A stretch of 64,000 nucleotides of DNA, from positions 372,001 through 436,000 of the forward strand of contig JAOSJZ010000001.1 of NCBI GenBank assembly GCA_027493885.1, written 5' to 3'. Below the pieces are notes generated by a model, which was not told the DNA's origin, did no database searches, and was given only the letters and a program-made list of their open reading frames with translations. Position 1 is the first letter of the stretch. The number at the start of each line of letters is the position of its first letter. The position numbers were made by a program, and so were the translations under genes. Positions 33,557 through 42,493 of the stretch are shown piece after piece. This DNA comes from Gaiella sp. (GTDB lineage: Bacteria; Actinomycetota; Thermoleophilia; Gaiellales; Gaiellaceae).

Positions 33557-34447
33557 ATGTTCGACCTGCGCTACCACGTCGCGTCGCTCGCGGCGGTGTT
33601 CGTCGCGCTCGTGCTCGGGATCTTTGTCGGGGTCGGGCTCTCGGGGAAGGGGTTCGTCTCCGACGCGGAGCGGGAGAACCTGCAGGCGCAGATCGACGCC
33701 CTGCGCGCCGAGCGTGACAGCGCGGTCGCCCGAGCGGCGGGCGCCGACAGCCGCGGGCTCGAGCTGGACGAGTTCGCGGAGACGACCTACCCGCAGCTCG
33801 TCGCCGGGATGCTCGAGGGGAGGACGGTCGGGATCGTGTTCGTGGGGTCCGTCGACCAGGGGCTCGCAAACAGCGTGCGACGGTCGGTGGACGACGCCGG
33901 CGGGAGGGTCGTGCTCGTACGGGCGCTGCGGGTGCCCGTCGACGCGGAGGCCACGGACGCCGCGCTCCGTGCGGAGCCGGATACGCGTGAGCTCGTAGGC
34001 CTCGACAACCGCGAGCGGCTCGGGCGCGAGCTCGCTCGCGAGCTCGTCACGGCGGGTCCGAACCCGGTGTTCGACCGCCTCGCGCGCGTGATCGTCGAGG
34101 AGCAGTCCGGCGCCGCGGCCCGCGCGCTCGACGCGGTCGTCGTCGCACGGTCGGCTGTGCCTCAGCGCGGTGAGACGGCGAGGCTGCTCGCGGGCCTGTA
34201 CAGCGGCCTGGCGGCCGCGCCGGTGCCGGCGGTCGGCGTGGAGACCAACGACGCGAGGCAGAGCACGGTGGGGGTGTTCCACCGGCGCGGGCTCGGGACG
34301 GTCGATGGCGCCGACACCCCGGCGGGGCGGGTGGCGCTCGTCTTCCTCCTCGCCGGCGCGCGTCCCGGAAGCTACGGGACGGGCGAGGACGCGCTCGACG
34401 GGATCCTCCCCGACCCGCCACCGCTGCCCGTCGCGAGCAAGGGGTGA
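33557..34447 (+). CDS. steB: SteB/MctB-family membrane protein
   Basis: A 296-residue protein annotated in databases as copper transporter MctB or as SteB. One transmembrane helix at about residues 8-28 (VASLAAVFVALVLGIFVGVGL) is followed by a coiled coil (AERENLQAQIDALRAERDS) and an extracytoplasmic alpha/beta domain (GRTVGIVFVGSVDQGLANSVRRSV...). ATG 33557 is chosen since MFDLRYHVASLAAVF is the family N-terminus; an earlier frame start at 33515 only adds low-complexity residues. With SteA it probably acts at the division site. The stop overlaps the glycosyltransferase start. Confidence 0.85.
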   Translation: MFDLRYHVASLAAVFVALVLGIFVGVGLSGKGFVSDAERENLQAQIDALRAERDSAVARAAGADSRGLELDEFAETTYPQLVAGMLEGRTVGIVFVGSVDQGLANSVRRSVDDAGGRVVLVRALRVPVDAEATDAALRAEPDTRELVGLDNRERLGRELARELVTAGPNPVFDRLARVIVEEQSGAAARALDAVVVARSAVPQRGETARLLAGLYSGLAAAPVPAVGVETNDARQSTVGVFHRRGLGTVDGADTPAGRVALVFLLAGARPGSYGTGEDALDGILPDPPPLPVASKG

Positions 34448-35670
34448 CGGAGCAGGGTCTCACCGTGCTCGTCGCCGCACGCGACGAGGAGGAACGGATC
34501 GGGCGTACGGTGGAGGCCCTCCGTGCGGCGTTCCCAGGGTCGGAGGTGGTCGTCGCCGACGACGGCTCCCGCGACCGAACGGCGGCCGCCGCGACGCGTG
34601 CCGGCGCGCGGGTCGTGCGGCTCCCGCGCCGCGGCAAGGGGCAAGCGCTCACGCTCGCAGAGCGCGAATGTCGCCCGGGCCCGCTTCTACTCTGCGACGC
34701 AGACCTGGTGGGCAACCTGCGGTCGCTCCGGGACGCGGAGGCCGACGTCGCGATCGCGTGCTTCGCGCGCCGCGTGGGCGGTGGGCTCGGGCTCGCGAAG
34801 GGCGCCGCGCGAGCGCTGATCCGGCTCCGTGGCGGGCGTCGCCAGAACGAGCCGCTCTCCGGCCAGCGCGCGCTGTCCGAGCGTGCGCGAGCGACGCTGT
34901 TCCCGGTCGCGGCGGGGTTCGGAGTCGAGACGCGGATGACGATCGACGCGTTGCGTGCCGGGCTGGACGTGGTGGAGGTCGAGCTCGAACTCTGGCACCG
35001 AGCGACCGGGCGCGATCTCACGGGCTTCGTCCACCGCGGGCGCCAGCTGCGCGACCTGCTCCTCGCGACGCTCGCCCCGCAGGGAACGACCTTCCGGGGC
35101 CTGCGGCTACCGCTCGTCGGTTCCGTCGTCGGCCTTGTCGTGCCCTCCGTCGCGCCGATCGCGGCGATCGGTCTCGTCGACGACATCTGGAGCGGCCCCG
35201 AGCGCGGCTTGCGCGGCCACCTCCGCGCAGGCGCCACAACCGGCACCCTCAAGCTCGCCGCGATCCCGCTGTGGGCGCTCTGGCGCACCCGCTCGCTCTC
35301 CGGGGCGGTGCTCGTCGCGCTGTCGGCCAACGTCCTCAACCAGCTCGACACCCGCCCCGGCAGGGCGCTCAAGGCGTTCCTACTCGGCTCCGCCGCTCTC
35401 GGCGGTAGGCCGCGGAACGCGCTTGCGGTGGCCGTCCTGCTCGCCCCCTACGATCTCCGCGAGATGACGATGCTGGGGGACGCCGGGTCGAACGCTCTCG
35501 GAGCCGTGGTAGGTTTGGAGTCCGTGGGGCGGCTGACAGGCCTTCGGAGGACGGGCGCGATCGGGGCGCTCGCCGCCGTCACCCTCCTCGGCGAGCGCCG
35601 CTCGCTCGGCTCGCTGATCGAGGCGACGCCGGGTCTTCGCATGCTCGACGCGCTGGGGCGGTACCCGTGA
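34444..35670 (+). CDS. Fused GT2 glycosyltransferase and WecA/MraY-like membrane domain
   Basis: A 408-residue bifunctional-looking protein. Residues 1-205 are a GT2 nucleotide-sugar transferase: [47 protein letters not shown] (DxD), and the acceptor part [24 protein letters not shown]. From about residue 220 on it resembles the C-terminal part of WecA/MraY phosphoglycosyl transferases: [58 protein letters not shown] and [16 protein letters not shown]. In related actinobacteria these are two adjacent genes between steB and pyrG. The WecA part lacks several N-terminal helices, so it may be a non-enzymatic remnant. It overlaps both neighbours by 4 bp. Confidence 0.8.
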   Translation: MTEQGLTVLVAARDEEERIGRTVEALRAAFPGSEVVVADDGSRDRTAAAATRAGARVVRLPRRGKGQALTLAERECRPGPLLLCDADLVGNLRSLRDAEADVAIACFARRVGGGLGLAKGAARALIRLRGGRRQNEPLSGQRALSERARATLFPVAAGFGVETRMTIDALRAGLDVVEVELELWHRATGRDLTGFVHRGRQLRDLLLATLAPQGTTFRGLRLPLVGSVVGLVVPSVAPIAAIGLVDDIWSGPERGLRGHLRAGATTGTLKLAAIPLWALWRTRSLSGAVLVALSANVLNQLDTRPGRALKAFLLGSAALGGRPRNALAVAVLLAPYDLREMTMLGDAGSNALGAVVGLESVGRLTGLRRTGAIGALAAVTLLGERRSLGSLIEATPGLRMLDALGRYP

Positions 35671-37312
35671 CGGGCGGGCCGGCGACCCGCTACGTCTTCG
35701 TCACGGGCGGGGTCGTGTCGGCCCTCGGGAAGGGCATCGTCGCCGCCTCGCTCGGCCGCCTCTTGAAGGCCCGCGGCCTGCGCGTGCAGGCGCAGAAGTT
35801 CGACCCGTACTTGAACGTCGACCCGGGGACGATGAGCCCATTTCAGCACGGCGAGGTCTTCGTCACCGAGGACGGCGCGGAGACCGACCTCGACCTCGGG
35901 CACTACGAGCGGTTCATCGACGAGAACCTGTCCCGCAACGCGAGCCACTCCGCGGGCGCGATCTGGGACACCGTCCTGCGCAAGGAACGAAAGGGCGAGT
36001 TCCTCGGCGCGACGGTTCAAGTGATCCCGCACATCACGAACGAGATCAAGGCGCGCATCCGCCGCGCCGCCAAGGCCGACCCGGCCGACGTCGTGATCTC
36101 CGAGATCGGCGGCACCGTCGGCGACATCGAATCGCTCCCCTTCCTCGAGGCGATCCGCCAGTTCCGCCGCGAGGTCGGCCCGGAGAACGTCCTCTACCTC
36201 CACGTCACCCTCGTCCCGTACATCGAGGCGGCCGGCGAGCTCAAGACCAAGCCAACCCAGCACTCGGTCAACGAGCTGCGTCGCATCGGTATCCATCCCG
36301 ACGCGATCGTCTGCCGCTCGCACGACCATCTCTCCGAGGAGATCCGGGACAAGATCGCCCTGTTCGCCGACGTCGACCCCCGAGCCGTCTTCTCCTCACC
36401 CGACGTTCCCGACGTCTACCTCGTCCCGGAGCACCTGATGGCCGAGGGCCTCGATGCCTACGTCTGCGAGCGGCTCGGGCTCGAGACGCCGCCCGCCGAC
36501 CTCGCCGAGTGGCGCGAGCTGACCGACCGGATCGCGGAGCAGCACGACGAGGTCGAGATCGCCCTCGTCGGCAAGTACGTCAAGCTGCGCGATGCCTACC
36601 TCTCCGTGCACGAGGCGCTGAAACACGCGGGCGTCGCCGCCGGGACGCGCGTGCGCGTTCGCTGGGTCGACGCCGAGGACATGTCCTACGAGGAGGCGGC
36701 CCGTGAGCTCGAGCAGGCCGACGGCGTGCTCGTCCCCGGCGGCTTCGGCTCGCGCGGCTGGGAGGGGAAGATCCTCGCCTGCCGCGTCGCGCGCGAGCGT
36801 GGGATCCCGTACCTCGGGATCTGTCTCGGGATGCACGTCGCGGTATCGGAGTTCGCGCGCCACGTCGTCGGCCTGGAGGGCGCGAACTCGACCGAGATGG
36901 ATCCCGAGGCGCCGTATCCGGTGATCGACCTCCTGCCCGAGCAGAAGGAGATCGAGGAGCTCGGGGGACGATGCGGCTCGGCGCGCAGGCGGTGGAGCTG
37001 GCCGAGGGGACGCGCGTGCGAGAGTTCTACGAGGAGGCGGTGATCCACGAGCGCCACCGGCACCGCTACGAGGTGAACAACCTCTACCGTGATCAGCTCG
37101 TCGATCACGGGCTCGTCGTCTCGGGGACGTTCCAGCAGGGCAGGCTCGTCGAGATCGTCGAGCTGCCCGACCACCCGTGGTTCGTCGCGAGCCAGTTCCA
37201 CCCTGAGTTCAAGTCGCGCCCGACGCGCCCCGCGCCGCTTTTCCGCGAGTTCGTCGCCGCTGCGCTCGAGCGGAACCGCGCCCGCACCGGCGTGAGCGCC
37301 ACCGCTGCCTAG
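35667..37312 (+). CDS. pyrG: CTP synthase, one apparent frameshift
   Basis: Makes CTP from UTP, ATP and glutamine. The synthetase domain ([59 protein letters not shown]) and most of the class I glutaminase domain ([11 protein letters not shown], catalytic Cys in GICLGMH) are in one frame. After EIEELGG at the G5 run 36963-36967 the reading continues one base off as [11 protein letters not shown], with the catalytic His and Glu in FHPEFKSRP. One added G restores 548 residues, normal for PyrG. It overlaps the glycosyltransferase by 4 bp. As this is an essential enzyme, a base-call error is likely. Confidence 0.93.
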
Positions 37313-37443
37313 CGCACGGTCTCGTTCCGCGCGGCACGTGTGAGCGAGCGTGCGCCGGGGCAGCGCGGTCGTCCGTCGAGGACGCGGTCGCGACTCCGTC
37401 GACCTCGCGCGATAAGAACCCCTCATGTCCGCTGTCCGTTGTA

Positions 37444-37584
37444 TGAGCCAACGTGCCGATCCGGTCGACCCGGTACGAGTAGCCGCCGGTGCTATCGGCG
37501 CGCGGGCGCTGGGGATCCTGCCTGTGGACGAATTGGCACGAACTCGGCACGGCGCGGGGTTGACGGAAACGGTGTCTGACACCG
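37444..37584. repeat. Decayed MITE-like element with terminal GGTGTCTGACACC palindrome (copy 5)
   Basis: The 312-bp gap between pyrG and the M20 peptidase holds TGAGCCAAC (37444-37452), two 11-bp-phased units GGCACGAACTC (37535) and GGCACGGCGCG (37546), then TTGACGGAAACGG leading into the perfect palindrome CGGTGTCTGACACCG (37570-37584). The same parts in the same order occur at 50928-51161. The left inverted end is not recognisable here, and the middle is about 50 bp shorter, so this copy looks decayed. It ends 41 bp before the peptidase start. Confidence 0.6.
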
Positions 37585-37624
37585 CAGTGCGTCCCTCGCC
37601 GCTCCTCCGCGCTCGGCTCGTAGG

Positions 37625-38767
37625 ATGACCGCCGTGGAGCAGACTCAGCTCACGACACGCATCGCCGATCTCTTCCTCGAGCTCTGCGCCATCCCGAGCC
37701 CGCCGGGCGAGGAGCGGGCAGTCGCCGACCGGGTCATCCGCGAGCTCGAAGCGATCGGGCTCGAGTGGGACGAGGACGGCTGCGGCCCGAGGATCGGCTC
37801 CACCGCCGGCAACGTCCTCTGCCGCCTGCCAGGGAGACGCGACGGGGGTGTGCCGATCTTCCTGTGCGCGCACTTCGACACCGTCCCGCTCGACGGGGCA
37901 CTCGAGCCCGTCGTCGAGGACGGCGTCGTCCGCAACGCCGGGGGCACCATCCTCGGGGCGGACGACAAGGCCGCGCTCGCGGTGATGCTGGAGGCCGCGC
38001 GCAGGATAGTCGCAGAGGGGAGGCCGCACGCCGGCGTCGAGCTTCTCTTCACGCCGATGGAGGAGATCGGGCTCGTCGGGGCCGACGCGTTCGACGTCTC
38101 GCGGCTCGAGGCACGCGTGGGGTTCGTCTACGACCAGGCGGCACCGATCGGCGATGTCGTGGTCGGCTCACCCACGGCACAGGAGCTCCAGCTCAGCTTC
38201 GTGGGCCGTGCTGCGCACGCGGGCATGTACCCGGAGGAGGGCCGCTCGGCGATCGTCGCTGCCGCGCGAGCGATCGCCGACATGCCGCTCGGGCGCATCG
38301 ACGAGCTGACGAGCGCGAACGTCGGGCTCGTCCGCGGCGGCACGGCCCGGAACGTCGTCGCCGAGCGCTGCACGCTCGAGGCCGAGGTGCGCTCGCACGA
38401 CAACGGGAGGGTCACCGAGGTCGTACAGCAGATCGTGGACGCAGCGGCCTTCGCGGCGAGCACGTCCGAGTGCTCGCTCGAGACCCGCGTCGAGCCGAAG
38501 TATCGCGGGTACCGCTTCCGCAGCGCCGACCTCGCCGTGCGCCTCGCGGTCGACGCGCTCGCTCGTGCGGGCTTCGAGGCGAGGCTCGGGCTCTCCGGGG
38601 GCGCAGCCGACGCGAACGTCTTCAACAGTCGGGGACTGCAATGCGTGAACCTCGCAAACGGGATGACCGACATCCACACGCCCGACGAGCGGATCGCGCT
38701 TGGCGACCTCGAGCGCATGGTCGACGTCACGCTCGCGCTCGTCGACGTCGCACGCGAGAGCCGCTGA
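37625..38767 (+). CDS. M20-family peptidase, PepT-like
   Basis: A 380-residue dinuclear zinc peptidase. Metal ligands are visible: His in CAHFDTVP with its Asp, Asp in LGADDKAAL, catalytic Glu-Glu in FTPMEEIGLVGA, Asp/His in the dimerisation domain FVGRAAHAGMYPEEGRSA and the last His in GMTDIHTPDERI. The LGADDKAALAV and GLSGGAADANVFN stretches are typical of the tripeptidase (PepT)-like group rather than of ArgE/DapE. The start ATG 37625 is followed by TAVEQTQ. Its stop overlaps the DUF3866 gene. Confidence 0.88.
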   Translation: MTAVEQTQLTTRIADLFLELCAIPSPPGEERAVADRVIRELEAIGLEWDEDGCGPRIGSTAGNVLCRLPGRRDGGVPIFLCAHFDTVPLDGALEPVVEDGVVRNAGGTILGADDKAALAVMLEAARRIVAEGRPHAGVELLFTPMEEIGLVGADAFDVSRLEARVGFVYDQAAPIGDVVVGSPTAQELQLSFVGRAAHAGMYPEEGRSAIVAAARAIADMPLGRIDELTSANVGLVRGGTARNVVAERCTLEAEVRSHDNGRVTEVVQQIVDAAAFAASTSECSLETRVEPKYRGYRFRSADLAVRLAVDALARAGFEARLGLSGGAADANVFNSRGLQCVNLANGMTDIHTPDERIALGDLERMVDVTLALVDVARESR

Positions 38768-39738
38768 TGCCGATCGGCCTCCGCTGGGGCACCGTGAGCG
38801 AGGTGTCGGAGCGCCACGACGACCTCGTCCGGCTCGAGGTCGACGGGGCACCGTGCATCGCCTATCCGCATCTCACCGGGGAGGTCGAGGTTGGCGACGT
38901 CATCCTCGTGAACGGTCGAGCGGTCGAGCTCGGGCTCGGCTCGGGGGGCTTCGACGTGCTCTATGCAAACCTCACACGCGGCCTCGGGCTCCCGCCCGAA
39001 GAAGGCGCGCACGTGATGACCCTTCCCTATGCGCCGGGCCAGTCCGCAACCCGCTTCGCGGAGGAGGACGACGGTGGGCCGGAACGAGTCGACGGCCTAC
39101 CGGTCGTGTGCCTCGGGCTCCACAGCCAGCTTGCGCCGGCCTGTGCTGCGCTCGCGGGACGGCGCGTGGCGTACGTCCAGCTCGGCGGCGGCGCACTGCC
39201 GCTCTCGCTCTCGGACACGTTGCGAGCGCTCAGGGCGCGGCAGCTGCTCGACACGTCGATCGCCGTCGCACCGTGCTTCGACGGAGATCTCCAGTGCGTC
39301 ACCGCCGCCGCCGCGCTCGTGCAGGCGGTCCGACGCGGGGCGGAGGTCGTCGTGTTCGGGATCGGGCCGGGGATCGTCGGAACCGGCTCGCGCTTCGGTC
39401 ACGGCGGGCTCGCCGTCGCCGAGGCGGCGAACGTGGCTTCGGCGCTCGGCGCGCTGCCCGTTGTCGCGCCGCGCGTGTCGCTTCGCGATGAGCGGCCGCG
39501 GCACCGGGGCGTCTCGCACCACACGCGGTCAGCACTGGCTCTGTGCCTCGGGGAGGTGCGCGTCGCCTGGCCCACCGGGCTCGAGCCACCTGTCGGCATC
39601 CAGGTCGTCGAGGTGAACGCGGCCGGGTGGGAGGCGGCGTGCGCGCCGCTTCCGCTCTCGCACATGGGCCGCGGCCCGGGAGAGGATCCGTGGTTCTTCG
39701 CCGCCGCGTTCGCGGCCGGCCGCCTCGCCGCTCTCTAG
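38767..39738 (+). CDS. DUF3866 family protein
   Basis: A 323-residue protein matching the actinobacterial and firmicute DUF3866 family. Recognisable stretches are RWGTVSEVSERHDDLVRLEV, GDVILVNGRAVELGLGSGGFD, GLHSQLAPACAALAGRRVAYVQLGGGALPLSLSD and VVFGIGPGIVGTGSRFGHGGLAVAEAANVASALG. It has alternating beta/alpha segments and no signal or membrane helix; function unknown. The ATG overlaps the peptidase stop (TGATG). In many actinobacteria it lies between pyrG/recN-type genes and ald, as here. Confidence 0.85.
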   Translation: MPIGLRWGTVSEVSERHDDLVRLEVDGAPCIAYPHLTGEVEVGDVILVNGRAVELGLGSGGFDVLYANLTRGLGLPPEEGAHVMTLPYAPGQSATRFAEEDDGGPERVDGLPVVCLGLHSQLAPACAALAGRRVAYVQLGGGALPLSLSDTLRALRARQLLDTSIAVAPCFDGDLQCVTAAAALVQAVRRGAEVVVFGIGPGIVGTGSRFGHGGLAVAEAANVASALGALPVVAPRVSLRDERPRHRGVSHHTRSALALCLGEVRVAWPTGLEPPVGIQVVEVNAAGWEAACAPLPLSHMGRGPGEDPWFFAAAFAAGRLAAL

Positions 39739-39778
39739 CGCTCTGCGGCGGCGTTGGTGCGGTATCGTCCCGCGCGCC

Positions 39779-40910
39779 GTGCGGATCGGGGTCGCAAAGG
39801 AGATCAAGCAGCGCGAGTACCGCGTCGCGCTGACGCCCGCGGGTGCGCTCGAGCTTGTCCAGCGTGGCCACGAGGTCGTTGTCGAGCACGGAGCCGGCGT
39901 GGGCTCAGGGCTCGCCGACGAGGCCTACGTTGCCGTCGGAGCGCGCCTCGCGGACGTGGAGGAGGTCTGGTCGTCGGCCGAGCTCCTGCTCAAGGTGAAA
40001 GAGCCGATCCAGCCCGAGTACCCGCGCCTGCGCGAGGGGTTGACGCTCTTCACGTACCTGCACATCGCGGCCGACGAGCCGCTCACGAAGGCGATGCTCG
40101 AGTCGGGGGTCACGGGCGTCGCGTACGAGACGGTGGAGACCGCAGATCGGCGTCTTCCGCTGCTCGCCCCGATGAGCGAGGTGGCGGGCCGCCTCGCCCC
40201 GCAGATGGGCGCGTGGGCGCTCGAAAAAGGCGCACGGCGGCCGCGGCATCCTGCTGGGCGGCGTTCCGGGCGTGCCTCCCGGGAAGGTTGTCGTGCTCGG
40301 TGGCGGCGTCGTCGGCCTCAACGCCGCGATCATCGCGCTCGGCATGCAGGCCGACGTGTGGGTGCTCGAGAAGTCGGTCGACCGCATGCGCGAGCTCGAG
40401 ATTGCGCTCGACGGCCGCGTCACGCTCGCCATGTCGAACCGTCTGCAGGTCGAGGAGGTGCTGCCCGACGCGGACATGGTGATCGGGGCGGTCCTCATCC
40501 CCGGCGCGGTCGCCCCGAGGCTCGTGACGCGGGAGATGCTCTCGCTGATGCGGCCGGGCTCCGTCCTCGTCGACGTCGCGATCGACCAGGGCGGCTGCTT
40601 CGAGACATCGCACGCGACGACGCACGACGATCCGGTCTTCGAGGTAGACGGAATCGTCCACTACTGCGTCGCGAACATGCCGGGAGCCGTGCCCGTCACC
40701 TCTACGAAGGCGCTGACGAACGTCACGCTGCCGTACGTCGAGGAGATCGCGGAGAAGGGCCTGTCCCGCGCGATCGACGAAGACCCGGCGCTCGCCAAGG
40801 GCGTCAACACGCTCGCCGGAAAGCTCACGTACCGCGCCGTCGCCGAGGCGCACGGGCTTCCGTACACACCGCTCGAGGACGCCGGGCGCGCCCTCGTCGG
40901 TCAGAGCTAG
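39779..40910 (+). CDS. ald: Alanine dehydrogenase, one apparent frameshift
   Basis: NAD-dependent interconversion of alanine and pyruvate plus ammonia. The N-terminal domain ([35 protein letters not shown], catalytic Lys in LLKVKEP, His in TYLHIA) is followed by a break after WALEK. The NAD domain ([26 protein letters not shown], catalytic Asp region [14 protein letters not shown]) is one base off. Removing one A from the A5 run 40223-40227 restores [19 protein letters not shown] and a 376-residue enzyme of normal size. The GTG start is at 39779. All catalytic residues are present. Confidence 0.9.
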
Positions 40911-41059
40911 GACTTGGTCTTCGCGTCGGTCTGCGCGCGCTGCTGTTTGGCGCTCTCGGAGGGAGAGACCTTCACGACCGCCCATGTCACCGACATCGAG
41001 AGCGCGAGGATCGCGACGATGTACAGGAAGAGCTCCAGCAGGCTGATGACGGTGTCCAC
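40907..41059 (-). CDS. Small single-helix membrane protein
   Basis: A 50-residue protein starting at GTG 41059: a hydrophobic helix from about residue 5 to 29 (ISLLELFLYIVAILALSMSVTWAVV) followed by a basic/polar tail ([21 protein letters not shown]). The sharp helix-then-tail pattern and high GC at third positions suggest a real gene. It lies convergent to ald, overlapping its stop by 4 bp, and divergent from deoB with 22 bp between starts. No family name known; function unknown. Confidence 0.6.
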   Translation of the reverse strand: MDTVISLLELFLYIVAILALSMSVTWAVVKVSPSESAKQQRAQTDAKTKS

Positions 41060-41081
41060 CGGCGGACTAGGATAGCTCGCT

Positions 41082-42251
41082 ATGCCGCGGGCCTGCGTGA
41101 TCGTGCTGGACGCCGTCGGGGCCGGGGAGCTGCCCGACGCCGCGGACTTCGGAGACGAGGGGTCGGACACCCTCGGCAACGTCGCTCGCGCGGTCGGCGG
41201 CCTCGACCTGCCGAATCTCGAGGCACTCGGCCTCGGCAACGTCGAGCCGCTCGAAGGCTGCCCGCCACAGCCGTACGCGCCCGCCATCGCCGGGCGCCTG
41301 CTCGAGCGCTCGAAGGGAAAGGACACGACCGCGGGACACTGGGAGCTGATGGGCGTCGTCACGCCGACACCGTTCCCGACCTATCCCTATGGCTTCCCCG
41401 ACGAGGTGATCGACCCGTTCATGAACCGCACGGGTCGCGGCGTCCTCGGCAACAAGCCCGCGTCGGGAACGGAGATCATCCAGGAGCTCGGCGAGGAGCA
41501 CCTGCGAACGGGGAAGTGGATCGTCTACACCTCCGCGGACTCGGTCTTCCAGATCGCCGCGCACGAGGAGACGATCCCGCTCGAGGAGCTCTACGCGGGT
41601 TGCCGCACCGCGAGGGAGATCCTCACGGGAAAGCACGCGGTCGGGCGCGTGATCGCGCGGCCGTTCGTCGGCGAGCCGGGACACTACGAGCGGACGGCCA
41701 ACCGGCACGACTTCTCGCTCGAGCCGCGACGGCCGAACTACCTGACGGCGATCCGCGAGGCGGGGCACACCGTGTACGGGGTCGGGAAGATCTCCGACAT
41801 CTTCGCCGGCTGCGATATCGACGAGTCGTTCCCGACGAAGTCGAACGTGGAGGGGATCAACCGGACGATCGAGCTGCTCGAGAACATCGACTCGGGCCTC
41901 GTCTTCGTGAACCTCGTCGAGACCGACCAGCTCTGGGGCCATCGCAACGACCCCGAGAACTTCCACCGCTGCCTTCAGGACTTCGATCGGCGCCTGCCGG
42001 ACATCCTCGACGCACTGCGCGACGGCGACCTGCTGATCCTCACCTCGGACCACGGCTGCGACCCGACGACGCCGTCGACCGACCACTCGCGCGAGCACGC
42101 GCTCCTGCTTGCGTACGCGGCCGGGAAGAACGCCGCCGGCCGCATCCACGAGAACGGCGAGTTCGGCGACGTCGGCGCGACCGTGTCCGCCTGGCTCGGC
42201 GCGAAGCACCCGGGCAAAGGGGCGTCCGGCCGGCCGATCCTCGAGCGGTGA
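41082..42251 (+). CDS. deoB: Phosphopentomutase
   Basis: Interconverts ribose/deoxyribose 1- and 5-phosphate in nucleoside salvage. The 389-residue alkaline-phosphatase-fold enzyme has the metal/nucleophile motif LDAVGAGELPDA with GSDTLGN (the Thr acceptor), KGKDTTAGHWELMG, VGKISDIFAGCDID, NLVETDQLWGHRND and LTSDHGCDPTTPSTDHSREH. It works with pdp just downstream, which generates the (deoxy)ribose 1-phosphate. The stop overlaps the methyltransferase-fragment start. Confidence 0.95.
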   Translation: MPRACVIVLDAVGAGELPDAADFGDEGSDTLGNVARAVGGLDLPNLEALGLGNVEPLEGCPPQPYAPAIAGRLLERSKGKDTTAGHWELMGVVTPTPFPTYPYGFPDEVIDPFMNRTGRGVLGNKPASGTEIIQELGEEHLRTGKWIVYTSADSVFQIAAHEETIPLEELYAGCRTAREILTGKHAVGRVIARPFVGEPGHYERTANRHDFSLEPRRPNYLTAIREAGHTVYGVGKISDIFAGCDIDESFPTKSNVEGINRTIELLENIDSGLVFVNLVETDQLWGHRNDPENFHRCLQDFDRRLPDILDALRDGDLLILTSDHGCDPTTPSTDHSREHALLLAYAAGKNAAGRIHENGEFGDVGATVSAWLGAKHPGKGASGRPILER

Positions 42252-42493
42252 GAGCCGACGACCCCGCCCTCGTGCGGGAGCAGGACGCGACGGAAGAGGG
42301 CCTCAGGGCGCGGGCGGCTATCTACGGCGGCGTCGGGGTCGACGCACGTGACACCGTTCTGGTCGAGCTTCGCCGTCTCGCCCCGCGCCGCGTGCTCGAG
42401 GTGGGGTGCGGCTGGGGGGAGCTCGCCGAGCGCATCGCTCGCGAGGTCGCGACGAAGAGCGGCTTGCAACAGTCTGCTGCAAGGGGGTCGTGA
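42248..42493 (+). pseudogene. N-terminal stump of a SAM-dependent methyltransferase
   Basis: An 81-residue frame from GTG 42248 holds a helical N-terminus (EQDATEEGLRARAAIYGG) and methyltransferase motif I, VLEVGCGWGELAERIAREV, then ends at once in KSGLQQSAARGS and a stop. The remaining 120 or more residues of a class I methyltransferase (motifs II-IV) are missing. The last codons are those of the palindrome CTTGCAACAG-T-CTGCTGCAAG. The stop overlaps the pdp start, so it can still couple deoB and pdp translation. I read it as a gene cut short at the palindrome. Confidence 0.65.
42463..42483. repeat. Short palindromic repeat at the methyltransferase truncation point
   Basis: CTTGCAACAG (42463-42472), central T, CTGCTGCAAG (42474-42483): inverted arms with one mismatch. 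The arms match those of the 25-bp perfect palindrome at 63230-63254 inside dnaE2. Confidence 0.55.
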
